A model generated the notes under the pieces. That model did not search any database and had not been told where the DNA came from. It was given only the letters and a program-made list of their open reading frames with translations. From Siphonodentalium dalli (Eukaryota > Mollusca > Scaphopoda > Gadilida > Siphonodentaliidae), in the NCBI GenBank assembly GCA_032622095.1, contig CP136064.1, positions 217,016,205 through 217,080,204 of the forward strand: a stretch of 64,000 nt of DNA, given 5' to 3'. The position numbers were made by a program, and so were the translations under genes. Positions 9,640 through 21,700 of the stretch are shown in pieces (within the stretch, counting starts at the first letter, position 1; every line of letters begins with the position of its first letter).

Positions 9640-10066
9640 AGCGGTGTAACTGTTTTCGGAAACCGTCAGAAACCGCGAAAGTCAGAGCAGGAAATGGCTT
9701 TGCCCCTGACATACGTGCACAGAGGCGTCCGTAGGGAAAAACACCTTTACTGCTTTGGCACACATGTTTTATCTAGGTTATAACCTATCGGCGTACAATT
9801 TGGTGCATCTTAGTGTCAAAATCGGTCGTACTGCAGGGGGGGGGGGGGGGGGGGGGGTCGGAAAAAACATTCAGGCACGTATGGCATTTTTTGTACCCAC
9901 CCACCCCCACCGCCAAATTTTTTCCGTTTTCGGCAGTTTTTTCCGACCATTTTTTTTACACCCCCCCTTTTAACACTAAAACAGAGATTTGCGGGGGGGA
10001 AATTCACTGTAAACAGCTGTATATGAATTTCTGTGCATACTATTTATCATGGATGTTAACATGAAA
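9640..10066. repeat. G-run segment closing unit II
   Basis: From 'gcggtgtaactgttttcgg' through a G-run of about 23 at 9836-9857, then C-rich 'cccacccacccccaccgcc', to the start of unit III. The matching segment closes unit III at 14740-15185. No gene is seen. Confidence 0.7.
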
Positions 10067-10238
10067 AACGCTCTAACATGAAAAACTGTACACCATGCAG
10101 CTTACACCACTGTGTGGCGTAATAAAATATATTGGAGCTTGGGATCTTCACCTACAGTGAAATACATTATTAAGGAACATAGGGAGGGAGTGAGGGGGAG
10201 GAGGAGGTGGGGAGAAAGAGGGATGGAGGGGAGGAGGC

Positions 10239-10358
<120 letters not shown>

Positions 10359-10378
10359 GGTCTGTAGTTGTCATGAGA

Positions 10379-11208
10379 GAGTAAAATACAGGATGGCTGC
10401 CGTGGCCATGTTTTAACGAAAGTTCGGAACAATTAAATGAATCCCATATATAGTGGTCATTCGAAGATGAATATGAAGTGAAGTGACGATCGGACACGGA
10501 TATCGTATGCAGGGTGTGCCAAGGGATTTATTCATACAAAGAGTAAAACCAAAGATGGCCGCTGGCGGCAATGTTTTCCAACGAATTTCGGGGAAACATT
10601 GATGGCCGGATCCCATCACCAAAAAGACCATGTATATGAAGTTTGGTGAGATCTGATGACGGATGTCGTTTGTAGGGTGTACTAATTCAAATGATTTAGT
10701 CATATGCAAAATGTAAAATCCAAGATAACTGTCGGCATGCAGCCATGTTTTTCATCGAAAATTGTAAAACAAATTGATAGCTCCCATCTAGAGGTAATCC
10801 TAAACATGCCTGTAAATTTTCAAAATAATTATCCAATACATGCAGGTTGCGTGGTGTGCCGATATATTCAAAATTGAACTCCAAAATGGCTGCTGGCGGC
10901 CATGTTTTTAACGAATTTCGGGGGGGGGGGGGTAGATGGCTTCCATGTAGAGGTCACCACGAAGATCAGGCCTGCATGGTAGGCCAAATGACTTAGTCAC
11001 TAAAGAGTAAAATCCAAGATATCTGTCGACGGTCATGTTTTATGTCCGAATGACTCCAAAATTACTTAATCCCATCTACATGTCAATGTTAACATCCATG
11101 AAAAATTTCATGAAGATCAGACCAAAGGTACGACCTCTATCCCGTGATAACGGTATACTGTTGACGGACACACACCCGACCGACGGATACTAATCCATGT
11201 CAATAGCT
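10379..11208. repeat. CCAAGATGGC-family repeat (unit III)
   Basis: Unit III copy of the same block. It contains a G-run at about 10920-10932 whose length differs between units. Confidence 0.8.
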
Positions 11209-11233
11209 CAAACTTGACAAGTAAAGTTGAGAT

Positions 11234-11343
11234 AAAAAGGCAGGATAGCGTCGGTGGCTTTTATTGCGGGCCGCCATCCCGCAACGATTTGGTGGCGAAA
11301 TTTGTCAATCAACAAACGATGAAACCACTAGACCAAGCCTGCC
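11234..11343 (-). ncRNA. Vault-like RNA gene, type 0 (unit III)
   Basis: Copy of the 1370-1479 gene with an intact GGCAGG/CCTGCC stem and T-run. Confidence 0.43.
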
Positions 11344-11509
11344 TTATACACGTCGACATAATTATAACGATGTGGTATTGACTCAACGGTGTGGTGCAAT
11401 ACTTGCTCCGCATCGGGCCGATTGCTGCAACTGCGGTAATGAAGTTGGTGGAAACCAACAAATTAACAAAATAAGATAAATAAAAACAAAAAAATAAATA
11501 AAACTAAAC

Positions 11510-11620
11510 AAAAAAGGCCGGATTGCGCTAATGGTATTTGTGGGGTTCGAACCCACTATACAACTAGTTGTATGAATATCCAAAAGGCCGTTCGAAGTAA
11601 CCACTGAGCTAACGCCTGCC
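11510..11620 (-). ncRNA. Vault-like RNA gene, type 1 (unit III)
   Basis: Copy of the 1645-1755 gene with canonical box A and box B, the GTGGG/CCCAC T-arm and a six-T terminator. Confidence 0.53.
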
Positions 11621-11869
11621 TCGATTTACTGTGCTGTTTATAAGTATGTAAATATACTATACCCCCATGCAGGCATCTAGCTAAAAGTTCATAATTATAA
11701 TGAAGCTATCATTGGGTGTAATTATTACAACCCATATTGCTCCTGATTTTAAATGCTTTACAACACAATTACATGATAATGTTTTATAAAGCGTTTCTTA
11801 CAGTCGGGGCCAACAGTGTAATATTTGTGAAGAATAACCATACATTCATGCATATAATCTTATGAGAAC

Positions 11870-11974
11870 AAAAAAGACAGGACTGCATCTGTGGTGTCTT
11901 ATGGAATAATCCATGGTATAACCATTGGGCAATGAATGTGTTTAGAACGAAGTAACCACTGGACCACGCCTGCC
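11870..11974 (-). ncRNA. Vault-like RNA gene, type 2 (unit III)
   Basis: Copy of the 2010-2113 gene. It has one change near the 3' stem (plus 'ctgcatctg' for 'ctgcgtctg') and the extra loop base shared with unit II. Confidence 0.43.
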
Positions 11975-12299
11975 TCGGTATACTCGGTCTATAAATAATC
12001 TATATATATTGATCATGTGGGGTTGTGCAACACTGATAAGTATCTCAGTAAGTACACGCTAGACATAGTTTCGCATTTATGGTGTGCAATATATATATAT
12101 ATATATCAGACGGGAACACACGTGCTATAGTTAAAGGGATAATATCAAGCATTATAATTTCTGAATGTATATGGCGTCCGACCCTTACATTCAACCGATT
12201 TACAATCTGTATTCACATCACAAGCGTTATCGGGGCGGATTCAATGGATAGAACCAACTAAACCAATGACATTATTAAGAGTGAGAAATAGCAAGACGG

Positions 12300-12406
12300 A
12301 AAAGACAGGACTGCGTCTGTTGATCTCATGGATTTCTCCACGTTAATAATTATTTCGAGTCATGAAATTCATTTATAACAAAGTAACCACCGGACCACGC
12401 CTGCTT
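12300..12406 (-). ncRNA. Vault-like RNA gene, type 3 (unit III)
   Basis: Copy of the 3048-3154 gene with an intact PSE-like element upstream at about -40 to -56. Confidence 0.42.
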
Positions 12407-13086
12407 CGGCATACCCAGTCAAAAATAGCATTTTGTATGATCAACGTGCTGTTGTGCAAAACCTGGGTCAAGATTTATAGGGTCACACTTTCGGTAGACA
12501 TATAATAGCCATTGTTTCGTTTTAAATATCTATAATGTGGGCATTATCATTGTATTATAATTTATAGATACTGCATGTATATATCAATTAATATATTTTT
12601 TATTTAGAATTTCTATCACACCCTGGAGACAGTTTTATGGACAATTTTAGAACAGAAATCCGCGAACTTGAACGATCAGAGGTAGCAAGAAGGATAACTC
12701 TATCTTGTTAGAACCACCAATCAAGGCAAAATTCATTTCGACCAGTGTTTCGACTAGATTTCACCACGATCTTACGATCGAAATAAAGCACTTTATTGTG
12801 CCTTTATAGACATAATTATACCAAATATTCAGTTTTATGAATTTTATCTCTATACATTCTTCGCATTTCATGAAGTTTGAGGGGATTTTTCAAGCTAGTT
12901 TTATAAGTTCGAGACTACAACTTTTTCGTTTGAACCAGATCTACTATTAGTATATTCTTGAGGAAATGATCCTAATTTAATAAATGTTATTTCTAAATTA
13001 TAACCTACAACGAAGGCCGCCCGTCCCTTTAAATGCAGATTAAATTTAGTTTTATACCTTTATCTGCATAAAATACGGCTTATTAA

Positions 13087-13386
13087 AGGTACTCAATCCT
13101 ATTCGATGGTCTATAACATTTTTTTAAATGCCGCTTCAGTTATTTAGAATCGATTAATTGCCCAAAAATAATGCTAACCACAGTCAACTATAGTATAAAA
13201 TTGCCCAAAACGTGTTTTTTATCAACATTTTGTTCAACGAAATCTGGCCGGATTTTCAAATATCTAACACCCAAAGCCACTTGATTTTAGAGTTATCCAT
13301 CTTCGTCCGCAATTTGGTCCGAGAACTTCGGCTTTAGAAATATTTGCCAGGCCGCCAAAAATGACATATCTGGAGAATTAACATAA
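13087..13386. mobile_element. Family A TTAA element, truncated (unit III)
   Basis: Left 300 bp of the family A element, with TTAA at 13083-13086. It is cut at 'aacata' and joined to the C-rich module, so the right end is gone. Confidence 0.6.
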
Positions 13387-14739
13387 TATATCCCTTTTCT
13401 TTTACGAAATTTCACGTCTCGCCATGATAAGTTGTTATTTCCATATTTTCTTATTTTCAAATGATAATGACCACATTTTGGACAGATTTAAAGAAGAAAC
13501 GCATGGATTCGCCTGTAGATAGTAAAGAAAGTGATAAATCTGGTAATTTTGCATGGATGTCAGGTACCATTAGGGGGTCAGGGGGGTCTAAAGCCCCCCT
13601 CCCCACAATTTTGAGAAGTGTTAGCCCCCCCCCACCCATTGGGAAAATGTGTCATTTGACCCAATTAAGCTTTTCCGGCACCCAGTAGCCTTATCTTGGA
13701 CCGTAGCTCCACCCCAAGTCGGGGAGGGGGTGATGGCATCACCACTAGAGTTACTGTCGTGCAAAACTGTCATGGCAGCTTTGTTAAACAGACAGTATGC
13801 CCTGCCATCTGGTAAAATTTCATGCCTGAGGCTGTGTCTGATGTTGTATCATAATGTTTCGATATTTAAATTGACTTATGGTTGCTTTACATTGCTATTA
13901 AAATATTTTTTATTTTTATTTTTCTGTTAATTTTGGTAAATATTTATTATAAATTGCCAAATTCTGCATGAAAAGGGTTTAAAAATTGGACAATATATCC
14001 CTCTCAAAATGTATATTAACATTTCCTCTTCAATTTAGTAATATTATGGTATATAAGGACATACTTCAGTTATACAAGATGCATTAGCTAGTAAAATTGA
14101 AAAAAAAGCTAATTTTTTTGGCTTTATTTTGAGGATTGACACTAATTTTCAGGATGCCTCATATTGGAAAAATAAACCACTACTGCTCGATATAATCCAT
14201 TTTTGATTTCAGTAAGGTCTATATTTTGATAAAATACTATAAGAAACGCTGTTATTCACACATATACATATATATAGGAATCAGGGAGCTAAATGTGTTC
14301 TGGAGTCGGGGAGCGAGTACACCGTGGAATGTTAAAGGTGAAGGTAACTGAAGAATGACCTTCACCTGATACATGCGACACGTTATTAAAGGATGACATC
14401 GCGTTTATTTGATTTGTACATAATATCTAAATAATTTAAACTGGTGAATGAATGGGGGAACGGATTTTTGTGAGCGGGAAATGTATTTAACTAGCTGTTG
14501 TAGATCTGGGTTTTCCAGATCAAATTTGGCTGTGAGATAGCCCTGTCGTACACTTGGGGATTTATTTTAAAAAGTAAACACATATGATTTTTCTTTGCAT
14601 TTTCGTGATCAACTGGTGTCAATCTAGCTGAGTAAACATCACTGGTATGTCCTGCAGGCTTCAATTCAGCGAATTTGGCCCGAAACGTTAACACTGTCGC
14701 CTATGGGAAACCATTTAGTTCCGTGATTCCGATAGCGGT

Positions 14740-15185
14740 GTAACTGTTTTCGGAAACCGTCAGAAACCGGCGAAAGTCAGAGCAGGAAAATGGCTTTGCC
14801 CCTGACATACGTGCACAGAGGCGTCCGTAGGGAAAAACACCTTTACTGCTTTGGCACACATGTTTTATCTAGGTTATAACCTATCGCGTACAATTTGGTG
14901 CATCTTAGTGTCAAAATCGGTCGTACTGCAGGGGGGGGGGGGGGGGGGGGGGGGTCGGAAAAAAAATTCAGGCACGTATGGCATTTTTCCCTTTCGATCA
15001 TTTTTTGTACCCACCCACCCCCACCGCCAAATTTTTTTCCGTTTTCGGCAGTTTTTTCCGACCATTTTTTTTAACCCCCCCCCCCTTTTAACACTAAAAC
15101 AGAGATTTGCGGGGGGAAATTCACTGTAAACAGCTGTATATGAATTTCTGTGCATACTATTTATCATGGATGTTAACATGAAAAA
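14740..15185. repeat. G-run segment closing unit III
   Basis: Same segment as 9640-10066, with a G-run of about 23 at 14932-14954 and a short extra stretch ('ccctttcgatcattttttg') after it. Confidence 0.7.
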
Positions 15186-15349
15186 CGCTCTAACATGAAA
15201 AACTGTACACCAGCTTACACCACTGTGTGGCGTAATAAAATATATTGGAGCTTGGGATCTTCACCTACAGTGAAATACATTATTAAGGAACATAGGGAGG
15301 GAGTGAGGGGTGGGAGGGAGGTGGGGAGAAAGAGGGATGGAGGGGGGAG

Positions 15350-15509
<160 letters not shown>

Positions 15510-15530
15510 GTGGTCTGTAGTTGTCATGAG

Positions 15531-16368
15531 AGAGTAAAATACAGGATGGCTGCCGTGGCCATGTTTTAACGAAAGTTCGGAACAATTAAATGAATCCCAT
15601 ATATAGTGGTCATTCGAAGATGAATATGAAGTGAAGTGACGATCGGACACGGGATATCGTATGCAGGGTGTGCCAAGGGATTTATTCATACAAAGAGTAA
15701 AACCAAAGATGGCCGCTGGCGGCAATGTTTTCCAACGAATTTCGGGGGAAACATTTGATGGCCGGATCCCATCACCAAAAAAGACCATGTATATGAAGTT
15801 TGGTGAGATCTGATGAGGGATGTCGTTTGTAGGGTGTACTAATTCAAATGATTTAGTCTTATGCAAAATGTAAAATCCAAGATAACTGTCGGCATGCAGC
15901 CATGTTTTTCATCGAAAATTGTAAAACAAATTGATAGCTCCCATCTAGAGGTAATCCTAAACATGCCTGTAAATTTTCAAAATAATTATCCAATACATGC
16001 AGGTTGCGTGGTGTGCCGATATATTCAAAATTGAACTCCAAAATGGCTGCTGGCGGCCATGTTTTTAACGAATTTCGGGGGGGGGGGGGGGTAGATGGCT
16101 TCCATGTAGATGTCACCACGAAGATCAGGCCTGCATGGTATAGGCCAAATGACTTAGTCACTAAAGAGTAAAATCCAAGATGTCTGTCGACGGTCATGTT
16201 TTATGTCCGAATGACTCCAAAATGACTTAATCCCATCTACATGTCAATGTTAACATCCATGAAAAATTTCATAAAGATCAGACCAAAGGTACGACCTCTA
16301 TCCTGTGATAACGGTATACTGTTGACGGACACACACCCGACCGACGGATACTAATCCATGGCAATAGC
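15531..16368. repeat. CCAAGATGGC-family repeat (unit IV)
   Basis: Unit IV copy of the same block, with a G-run near 16077-16091. Confidence 0.8.
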
Positions 16369-16393
16369 TCAAACTTGACAAGTAAATTGAGAT

Positions 16394-16503
16394 AAAAAGG
16401 CAGGATAGCGTCGGTGGCTTTTATTGCGGGCCGCCATCCCGCAACGATTTGGTGGCGAAATTTGTCAATCAACAAACGATGAAACCACTAGACCAAGCCT
16501 GCC
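16394..16503 (-). ncRNA. Vault-like RNA gene, type 0 (unit IV)
   Basis: Copy of the 1370-1479 gene; stem and terminator intact. Confidence 0.43.
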
Positions 16504-16668
16504 TTATACACGTCGACATAATTATAACGATGTGGTATTGACTCAACGGTGTGGTGCAATACTTGCTCCGCATCGGGCCGATTGCTACAACTGCGGTAAT
16601 GAAGTTGGTGCAACCAACAAATTAACAAAATAAGATAAATAAAAACAAAAAAATAAATAAAACTAAAC

Positions 16669-16779
16669 AAAAAAGGCCGGATTGCGCTAATGGTATTTGT
16701 GGGGTTCGAACCCACTATACAACTAGTTGTATGAATATCCAAAAGGCCGTTCGAAGTAACCACTGAGCTAACGCCTGCC
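16669..16779 (-). ncRNA. Vault-like RNA gene, type 1 (unit IV)
   Basis: Copy of the 1645-1755 gene with both internal promoter boxes and the Watson-Crick T-arm. Confidence 0.53.
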
Positions 16780-17029
16780 TCGATTTACTGTGCTGTTTAT
16801 AAGTATGTAAATATACTATACCCCCATGCAGGCATCTAGCTAAAAGTTCATAATTATAATGAAGCTATCATTGGATGTAATTATTACAACCCATATTGCT
16901 CCTGATTTTAAAATGCTTTACAGCACAATTACATGATAATGTTTTATAAAGCGTTTCTTACAGTCGGGACCAACAGTGTAATATTTGTGAAGAATAACCA
17001 TACATTCATGCATATAATCTTATGAGAAC

Positions 17030-17133
17030 AAAAAAGACAGGACTGCGTCTGTGGTGTCTTATGGAATAATCCATGGTATAACCATCGGCAATGAATGTGT
17101 TTAGAACGAAGTAACCACTGGACCACGCCTGCC
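17030..17133 (-). ncRNA. Vault-like RNA gene, type 2 (unit IV)
   Basis: Copy of the 2010-2113 gene. It has the same loop length as unit I, so units I and IV group together at this locus against II and III. Confidence 0.43.
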
Positions 17134-17469
17134 TCGGTATACTCGGTCTATAAATAATCTATATATATTGATCATGTGGGGTTGTGCAACACTGATACAT
17201 TATAAAGTATCTCAGTAAGTACACGCTAGACATAGTTTCGTATTTATGGTGTGCAATATATATATATATATATATCAGACGGGAACACACGTGCTATAGT
17301 TAAAGGGATAATATCAAGCATTATAATTTCTGAATGTATATGGCGTCCGACCCTTACATTCAACCGATTTACAATCTGTATTCACATCACATGCGTTATC
17401 GGGGCGGATTCAATGGATAGAACCAAACTAAACCAATGACATTATTAAGAGTGAGAAATAGCAAGACGG

Positions 17470-17576
17470 AAAAGACAGGACTGCGTCTGTTGATCTCATG
17501 GATTTCTCCACGTTAATCATTATTTCGAGTCATGAAATTCATTTATAACAAAGTAACCACCGGACCACGCCTGCTT
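17470..17576 (-). ncRNA. Vault-like RNA gene, type 3 (unit IV)
   Basis: Copy of the 3048-3154 gene with an upstream PSE-like element; an extra ATC sits just before that element ('gatcatcaacg'). Confidence 0.42.
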
Positions 17577-18257
17577 CAGCATACCCAGTCAAAAATAGCA
17601 TTTTGTATGATCATCAACGTGCTGTTGTGCAAAACCTGGGTCAAGATTTATAGGGTCACACTTTCAGAAATATAATAGCCATTGTTTCGTTTTAAATATC
17701 TATAATGTGGGCATTATCATTGTATTATAATTTATAGATACTGCATGTATATATCAATTAATATATTTTTTATTTAGAATTTCTATCACACCCTGGAGAC
17801 AGTTTTATGGACAATTTTAGAACAGAAATCCGCGAACTTGAACGATCAGAGGTAGCAAGAAGGATAACTCTATCTTGTTAGAACCACCAATCAAGGCAAA
17901 ATTCATTTCGACCAGTGTTTCGACTAGATTTCACCACGATCTTACGATCGAAATAAAGCACTTTATTGTGCCTTTATAGACATAATTATACCAAATATTC
18001 AGTTTTATAAAATTTTATCTCTATACATTCTTCGCATTTCATGAAGTTTGAGGGGATTTTTCAAGCTAGTTTTATAAGTTCGAGACTACAACTTTTTCGT
18101 TTGAACCAGATCTACTATTAGTATATTCTTGAGGAAATGATCCTAATTTAATAAATGTTATTTCTAAATTATAACCTACAACGAAGGCCGCCCGTCCCTT
18201 TAAATGCAGATTAAATTTAGTTTTATACCTTTATCTGCATAAAATACGGCTTATTAA

Positions 18258-18664
18258 AGGTACTCAATCCGATTCGATGGTCTATAACATTTTTAAAAAT
18301 GCCGCTTCAGTTATTAGAATCGATTAATTGCCCAAAAATAATGCTAACCACAGTCAACTATAGTATAAAATTGCCCAAAACGTGTTTTTTATCAACATTT
18401 TGTTCAACGAAATCTGGCCGGCTTTTCAAATATCTAACACCCAAAGCCACTTGATTTTAGAGTTATCCATCTTTGTCCGCAATTTGGTCCGAGAACTTCG
18501 GCTTTAGAAATATTTGCCAGGCCGCCAAAAAATGACATATCTGGAGAATTAACATATTTCAAAAATCGATATCTGATCACTCTGAGCTTGTTTGATGGGT
18601 GGGTTCTTCGACTCGAATCAAATAGAGATAGTACATCGGGAGCGTTAATTTGGATTATGCATCT
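18258..18664. mobile_element. Family A TTAA element (unit IV)
   Basis: Full-length copy orthologous to 3839-4243, with TTAA on both sides. Confidence 0.63.
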
Positions 18665-18766
18665 TTAATTGTAGATGACCCATTTTCTCTGTCTGAAACG
18701 AACCAGTTCTCACGGGGCAGGTGCGACTCCGTGCCATTGCAACCCATTGAATGACAGCGTCGATAG

Positions 18767-21700
18767 GAATCAGGGAGCTAAATGTGTTCTGGAGTCGGGG
18801 AGCGAGTACACCGTGGAATGTTAAAGGTGAAGGTAACTGAAGAATGACCTTCACCTGATACATGCGACACGTTATTAAAGGATGACATCGCGTTTATTTG
18901 ATTTGTACATAATATCTAAATAATTTAAACTGGTGAATGAATGGGGGAACGGATTTTTGTGAGCGGGAAATGTATTTAACTAGCTGTTGTAGATCTGGGT
19001 TTTTCCAGATCAAATTTGGCTGTGAGATAGCCCTGTCGTACACTTGGGGATTTATTTTAAAAAGTAAACACATGACCTATGATTTTTCTTGCATTTTCGT
19101 GATCAACTGGTGTCAATCTAGCTGGGTAAACATCACTAGTATGGCCTGCAGGCTTCAATTCAGCGAATTTGGCCGAAAAGTTAACACTGTCGCCTATGGG
19201 AAACCATTTAGTTCCGTGATTCCTATAAGAAAAATTTGAATTTTACGAAATTTCACGTCTCGCCATGATAAGTTGTTATTTCCATATTTTCAAATGATAA
19301 TGACCACATTTTGGACAGATTTAAAGAAGAAACGCATGGATTCGCCTGTAGATAGTAAAGAAAGTGATAAATCTGGTAATTTTGCATGGATGTCAGGTAC
19401 CATTAGGGGGTCAGGGGGTCTAAAGCCCCCCTCCCCACAATTTTGAGGAGTGTTAGCCCCCCCCCCCCACCCATTGGGAAAATGTGTCATTTGACCCAAT
19501 TAAGCTTTTCCGGCACCCAGTAGCCTTATCTTGGACCGTAGCTCCACCCCAAGTCTGGGAGGGGGTGATGGCATCACCACTAGAGTTACTGTCGTGCAAA
19601 ACTGTCATGGCAGCTTTGTTAAACAGACAGTATGCCCTGCCATCTGGTAAAATTTCATGCCTGAGGCTGTGTCTGATGTTGTATCATAATGTTTCGATAT
19701 TTAAATTGACTTATGGTTGCTTTACATTGCTATTAAAATATTTTTTATTTTTATTTTCTGTTAATTTTGGTAAATATTTATTATAAATTGCCAAATTCTG
19801 CATGAAAAGGGTTTAAAATTGGACAATATATCCCTCTCAAAATGTATATTAACATTTCCTCTTCAATTTAGTAATATTATGGTATATAAGGACATACTTA
19901 AGTTATACAAGATGCATTAGCTAGTAAAATTGAAAAAAAAGCTAAAATTTTTGGCTTTATTTTGAGGATTGACACTAATTTTCAGGATGCCTCATATTGG
20001 AAAAATAAACCACTACTGCTCGATATAATCCATTTTTGATTTCAGTAAGGTCTATATTTTGATAAAATACTATAAGAAACGCTGTTATTCACACATATAC
20101 ATATATATAGGAATCAGGGAGCTAAATGTGTTCTGGAGTCGGAGAGCGAGTACACCGTGGAATGTTAAAGGTGAAGGTAACTGAAGAATGACCTTCACCT
20201 GATACATGCGACACGTTATTAAAGGATGACATCGCGTTTATTTGATTTGTACATAATATCTAAATAATTTAAACTGGTGAATGAATGGGGGAACGGATTT
20301 TTGTGAGCGGGAAATGTATTTAACTAGCTGTTGTAGATCTGGGTTTTTCCAGATCAAATTTGGCTGTGAGATAGCCCTGTCGTACACTTGGGGATTTATT
20401 TTAAAAAGTAAACACATGACCTATGATTTTTCTTGCATTTTCGTGATCAACTGTTGTCAATCTAGCTGGGTAAACATCACTGGTATGGCCTGCAGGCTTC
20501 AATTCAGCGAATTTGGCCGAAAAGTTAACACTGTCGCCTATGGGAAACCATTTAGTTCCGTGATTCCGATAGCGGTGTAACTGTTTTCGGAAACCGTCAG
20601 AAACCAGCTAAATGTGTTCTGGAGTCGGGGAGCGAGTACACCGTGGAATGTTAAAGGTGAAGGTAACTGAAGAATGACCTTCACCTGATACATGCGACAC
20701 GTTATTAAAGGATGACATCGCGTTTATTTGATTTGTACATAATATCTAAATAATTTAAACTGGTGAATGAATGGGGGAACGGATTTTTGTGAGCGGGAAA
20801 TGTATTTAACTAGCTGTTGTAGATCTGGGTTTTTCCAGATCAAATTTGGCTGTGAGATAGCCCTGTCGTACACTTGGGGATTTATTTTAAAAAGTAAACA
20901 CATGACCTATGATTTTTCTTGCATTTTCGTGATCAACTGGTGTCAATCTAGCTGGGTAAACATCACTGGTATGGCCTGCAGGCTTCAATTCAGCGAATTT
21001 GGCCGAAAAGTTAACACTGTCGCCTATGGGAAACCATTTAGTTCCGTGATTCCTATAAGAAAAATTTGAATTTTACGAAATTTCACGTCTCGCCATGATA
21101 AGTTGTTATTTCCATATTTTCTTATTTTCAAATGATAATGACCACATTTTGGACAGATTTAAAGAAGAAACGCATGGATTCGTCTGTAGATAGTAAAGAA
21201 AGTGATAAATCTGGTAATTTTGCATGGATGTCAGGTACCATTAGGGGGTCAGGGGGTCTAAAGCCCCCCTCCCCACAATTTTGAGGAGTGTTAGCCCCCC
21301 CCCCCCCCCCCCCACCCATTGGGAAAATGTGTCATTTGACCCAATTAAGCTTTTCCGGCACCAGTAGCCTTATCTTGGACCGTAGCTCCACCCCAAGTCG
21401 GGGAGGGGGTGATGGCATCACCACTAGAGTTACTGTCGTGCAAAACTGTCATGGCAGCTTTGTTAAACAGACAGTATGCCCTGCCATCTGGTAAAATTTC
21501 ATGCCTGAGGCTGTGTCTGATGTTGTATCATAATGTTTCGATATTTAAATTGACTTATGGTTGCTTTACATTGCTATTAAAATATTTTTTATTTTTATTT
21601 TCTGTTAATTTTGGTAAATATTTATTATAAATTGCCAAATTCTGCATGAAAAGGGTTTAAAATTGGACAATATATCCCTCTCAAAATGTATATTAACATT

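Larger units (their letters stand above)
5807..10066. repeat. Large segmental unit II (partly deleted)
   Basis: Second unit. Its left part starts directly at the 'acaggatggctgccgtggc' block, so the GA microsatellite is missing. After the fourth RNA gene it jumps near 7868 from 'acccagtcaaa' to 'tgtggaatgtt', losing the 1.2 kb that in unit I holds the central segment and the TTAA element. It then carries two 486-bp modules (about 7870-8300 and 9180-9640) separated by a C-rich module, and ends in a G-run segment with its flanks (9640-10066). Confidence 0.8.
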